Assembly (NCBI GenBank): GCA_016647705.1
Contig: CM028339.1
Location: 19,828,803 to 19,892,802 of the forward strand
Length of the DNA: 64,000 bases
Direction of reading: 5' to 3'
DNA from: Eucommia ulmoides
Lineage: Eukaryota > Streptophyta > Magnoliopsida > Garryales > Eucommiaceae
Part shown: positions 60,440-64,000 of the stretch, in pieces
Numbering within the stretch: position 1 is the first letter of the stretch
Layout of the letters: each line of letters begins with the position of its first letter
The notes under the pieces: generated by a model
Seen by the model: the letters and a program-made list of their open reading frames with translations, nothing else
Told to the model about the DNA's origin: nothing
The model's database searches: none
Made by a program: the position numbers and the translations under genes

Positions 60440-62775
60440 TTGTTGGCCCAGTGAGTAATCCAAGAGGAGGGGTGAATTAGGTAGTATTAAAAATATTAGA
60501 ATATAAAACTTAAAAATCAAACAATTAATTTTATCCTAAAATTAATTATTATCTTTTCTAGTAGCGGATGTGTTATGAACTATGTGCACAACCAAACAAC
60601 AAAGTATAAATAATGTAAATATTGCAGTACAGAAAAATTTATAGTGGTTTACCAAGTTACTCTTGGCTAATTCAGTCCCCCGCGCTCCACATAGAGTTGC
60701 ACCTATTAAACTCAAGATCCCTTTAAAGGAAAGAACCGATCCCTCACAATAATTCTTTTCGCAGGCTCAGAATCAGTCTTCACAATTTTCTTTTCACAGG
60801 CTAAGGAATAACCTCTACTTTATATCTAGGCTGAAGAATAACCTAATTCTATTATAGGGAGAATCACGACCTAATTTTTTTTATACGATAGGCTAAAAAA
60901 TTAAACCTCACACAAACACTCAAAATATTATTTTATCCAGTAAGGATTGAACTGTTACAATTCACTCAAATTAACTCTATCAAGGAAAAGTTTAAATCTA
61001 ATCTTTTTATACTCCAGGCAAAGATCAAAACCTCAATCTTTTTACCAGAAGAGATTGAAACCGGCTACCCCTGATTAAACACTCCTAATAGTATCTAATT
61101 CGAGACACAACTCATCAATTACAAAAATTGATAAGTTATTCTCACTCGGAGATTCTACTATCTCAGATAAATTAATACTCAATTAATGTCCCAATACTAG
61201 TGATAGAAATAAAGTAAGGAGTTCAAAATTTGATTTTCAATAAAAAAACGTGTAACAAGCAATTTAGCATGTAATAAGATTTTCTCAAGAAATTTTTTCA
61301 AAATAATTTTTCAATAAAAAATTCGACAAACAATTTTAAAGATCAAATTCCAAGTAAATAATGTTAATAGAAAATGAGCAAATAAATTGAATCAATCTCA
61401 CTAGGAATCCATCAAAAGAATAATGATTAGAATCGCAATGTCACTTCAAATCGGTAGTAGCAATAATCCACAACAAATGTTTCTCAAGACAAATCTCAAG
61501 AAATTTCTCATAATGCACTCAGTATAATTTTAGCTTGATGACTCTTAGAAAGCCCAGAAACTGAATAGCTCTTGAATATAAATTGATTGGGATTATTCTA
61601 ATTTTTTTAGATCTTAAAAATGCAGGTTTATTTATAGGGGTTTATATCAAGCCCTCTAACGACTAGTAAACATATATCTTGACAAATAATTACACCATAA
61701 GCCCCCTTATATCATTAAGACTCAATCCTGGAATAATTCAATTAAATATATCTTTTAAAATTTTCGATTTGGTCCCTCAAGTATTTACTCAAACTCAATT
61801 AGATAAGATAGAAAAAATTTATGTACTAAATTGAAAGATATCAAAATTATTTAACCCATATCTTTAGGAATTGTTAAATATTATTAGAATAAATAAGAAC
61901 ATATATGATTCCTAAGATATCTCAAAAATCCTAACAACAAAATGGCTAGTAACAACTACTTTTTGAATAAAATTCGAAATTCCTTAAATTCTGAAACAGC
62001 TCCATCGGTCGACCGACCATGCCCCATCAGTCGATTACCCTATTCAGAATGTAGCGCAAGCCTAAAACTCTTCGCCCATCAGTCGACCGCCCATATGCAT
62101 CTATCGATAGGATGATTCAGAGAGTTTTACAAGTCGACTTATCTGTCGACCTGGAGATCCAGAAAGTTCCTCTTTTAGCCATAGGTCGACCCATATGTCA
62201 ATCGCCCCGATTCAGGGACTTCACCATTTAAGCTCAGGTCGACCTACCTGTCGATCAAGAGATTCAACAATTTCAATTATCCTCCATAAGTTGACCTACC
62301 AATTGACTGATCAATGTTGAATCACTTCTCTCAATTTGATTTTACTTCATTTTCTTCGACTTTTTTGCCTCTTTAACTGATTTCTTTTCTCAGTTAGCTC
62401 CACTAAATTCTTAAAAACAATTTTAATTAATTATCAATATTTCTTTTTAATTACATATAGGAGAAAATAGTTTAACTAATTAGGATCCTATAAAAAACAC
62501 ACATATTTATAAAAATCATTTTGTGTCGTGTGTGATCCTAATTAGGAATCATTAAGAGTCAAAATTTAACCTGAGTTGTTTTACCTAGGTTCTTCAATTT
62601 CTTCAATCTCTTAACTTCCATCATATTTTTCATTTGTCTTTAGTATTTAACATCCATTTCAACTTCTTCGTGATAATATCTTCATTGGAACCAATAAACT
62701 GAAATACTTAATCAAACCATTAGTTCCACAAAAAATATCAACATCTAATTGTTTATCAAAATCTTACAATCAACA
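60440..62775 (-). repeat. 5' LTR of copia D
   Basis: The plus-strand edges are TGTTGGCCCAGTGAG and TCTTACAATCAACA; 2,336 bp. The GTCGAC-type palindrome cluster is better kept here than in the 3' LTR: GGTCGACCGACC, CAGTCGACCGCCC, AAGTCGACTTATCTGTCGAC, AGGTCGACC (61995-62300). Confidence 0.92.
61995..62300. repeat. GTCGAC palindrome cluster in 5' LTR of D
   Basis: At least six GTCGAC hexamers, usually extended to GGTCGACC or AAGTCGACTT, within 300 bp, at the same LTR position as in C. Confidence 0.85.
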
Positions 62776-62780
62776 ATCAA

Positions 62781-62965
62781 GACTAGAGAAATGAAGTTAG
62801 AGTGCCTAAAAAGGAAGTCAGGGTTTAGGCAATCTTGAAAACAATCTCAAGAAAAATTGAATATCAGAACTTGACGGAATTGAGCTAGATAACCTCAACA
62901 CATAAATAATTGTGGAGATTTCGTCCAAATTAATATTGAAATAATTTTTTATCATAATCTCGATT
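62781..62965. other. Flank to the right of copia D
   Basis: Continues the DNA interrupted at 51762. AT-rich, with GAAGTTAGAGTGCC and AGGAAGTCAGGGTTTAGG; no open frame or repeat end seen. Confidence 0.5.
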
Positions 62966-64000
62966 TGTAAGACCCAATTTTTGGTTATTCATATTTTTAA
63001 TTTCGTTTTATAATATTCAAAAAGTACTTGGGTCTAGTGCGTTATTTTATATTTCATTTTTAAAAATTTAGGGGTCAATTATTATTTCTAAAATATTAAT
63101 TTTAAGTTTTGGACTTAAATGATATCTTCAAGTTATTTGTGGGATATTAATGTAATTTGATCAAAAAATAAATAAATCCATACTTAAGTCTTTTGAATTG
63201 AATAATGATCAAAGAGATAAAATCAAAGGTTGTGTGGGAAAGAAACAATACACGTGTGAGATGATCAAATTTTGAAAAAAACAAAAAATTAGAAATGTGG
63301 AAAGAAGGCTGGCGGTTTCACTATTCCCGCAATGTATAATATATGCATGTATATTGTTAATGAACAAACAAATCAAAAAAAAAAAAAAAAATAATAGGAA
63401 AAAGAGTGAGGCGGTGGATTCAACATACACACACACACACTCACACACACATATTAAATCAATACACATGTATATGTGTGTATATATATATATATATTGT
63501 TAGATTAAAATATATCAAATGTTTGATTTACGGGACTAACTAATGGACAAGTATATATGTATATTTATATGTCAAAAAGTATATAGGTGGGTTCGAGAAA
63601 TATAGTAGGTATAAATATATCTAATTTGCAAAGAATACAATTTGAAATAAAAATTGTAAATTTTATCAAAACGATAATTTTTAGTATTTTGTTGACTAAT
63701 TTTAACAATCGATTAACATTTTCTGTTGATTACATTATTTAACGCCAAATTTCATAAGTTAATAATGTAAATTGGAAATGAAAAATGGTGCATTCTAGGG
63801 TCACGCATTGCATATTAAATTAATTTTAAATAAATTCTTAGTTTAGACCTTTTGGTTGTTAGGTTCACAGACGACGCCGAGCACGTAATATTTGGACGAT
63901 AGTGTTTTTAGTAATGTAAAAATCAAGGTGAGTGTACTGTCTTCTATGTAAATTATCAAATTATATTTTCGTATTAAAATGTAGAATATATAAATATTTT
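62966..64000 (+). repeat. Start of an H2-family LTR, cut by the window edge
   Basis: TGTAAGACCCAATTTTTGG begins an LTR parallel to H2 (17857): AGGGGTCAATT near 63069, GGACTTAAAT near 63112, a TA run at 63476-63497 and GGTGAGTGTACTGTCTTC at 63927. The open frames on both strands here derive from CA and AAAA runs. Whether an interior follows cannot be seen. Confidence 0.75.

Larger units (their letters stand above)
51768..62775 (-). mobile_element. Full-length copia element D (SIRE-like), minus strand
   Basis: The perfect TSD ATCAA lies at 51763-51767 and 62776-62780. LTRs at 51768-55425 (3' LTR, containing E5) and 60440-62775 (5' LTR); without E5 and one TSD copy the 3' LTR is about 2.30 kb against 2.34 kb. 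Interior order on the minus strand: PBS, gag, protease, GAG-pre-integrase, integrase, reverse transcriptase, RNase H, polypurine tract. It is a sister of copia C (the proteins run closely parallel) and less decayed, with a 252-residue open frame over RNase H. Frame changes in gag and reverse transcriptase and a lost gag start make it inactive. Confidence 0.93.

Overview
This is an intergenic, heterochromatin-like stretch of a large dicot-type plant genome. I find no host protein gene, rRNA, tRNA or CRISPR that I can support. Almost everything from about 3.8 kb to the right edge is LTR retrotransposon: SIRE/Maximus-type Ty1/copia elements (initiator-Met-type primer sites, LTRs ending near GGGCCAACA) and Ty3/gypsy elements of Athila, Tat/Retand and Ogre type, plus long solo LTRs. 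Boundaries below come from reading the termini, target-site duplications (TSDs) and primer-binding sites (PBS) by eye. Family names come from motif recognition, not from a database search.

Layout. 1-3.86 kb is AT-rich non-repeat-like DNA holding one foldback Mutator-like element (1490-2496, 10-bp TSD) and a possible second inverted-repeat element. 3.86-9.16 kb is a decayed copia element (A) that has lost most of pol. From 9.0 to 32.3 kb is a five-deep nest. The 3' LTR of A holds solo LTR B1. B1 holds a solo Athila-like LTR (itself split by solo LTR H1) and a minus-strand Athila-like element. That element's 3' LTR holds a full-length copia (C). The coding region of C is split by a 2.8-kb solo LTR (H2). 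32.3-39 kb holds further Athila-like solo LTRs (E4, E6), a minus-strand copia remnant (G) and a Tat/Retand LTR with PBS. 39-41.3 kb is a second copy of solo LTR B. 41.4-51.7 kb looks like an Ogre-type element broken up by two solo LTRs of one family (F1, F2), F1 carrying another Athila-like LTR (E7). 51.77-62.78 kb is a full-length minus-strand copia (D) with a perfect ATCAA TSD and an Athila-like solo LTR (E5) in its 3' LTR. The right edge (62.97 kb onward) is the start of another H2-family LTR.

None of the elements looks autonomous. C carries at least a dozen in-frame stops that read as C-to-T or G-to-A changes when compared with D, as expected of methylated, silenced copies. Nine solo LTRs, all but three with exact TSDs, show that LTR-LTR recombination has been a main route of removal here. 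I do not see a new gene system. The least ordinary observations are the nest with readable order, the near-1-kb hairpin MULE, the copy-to-copy switching of short palindromes inside the Athila-like LTRs, and two B-LTR copies that share a 3' flank but not a 5' flank.
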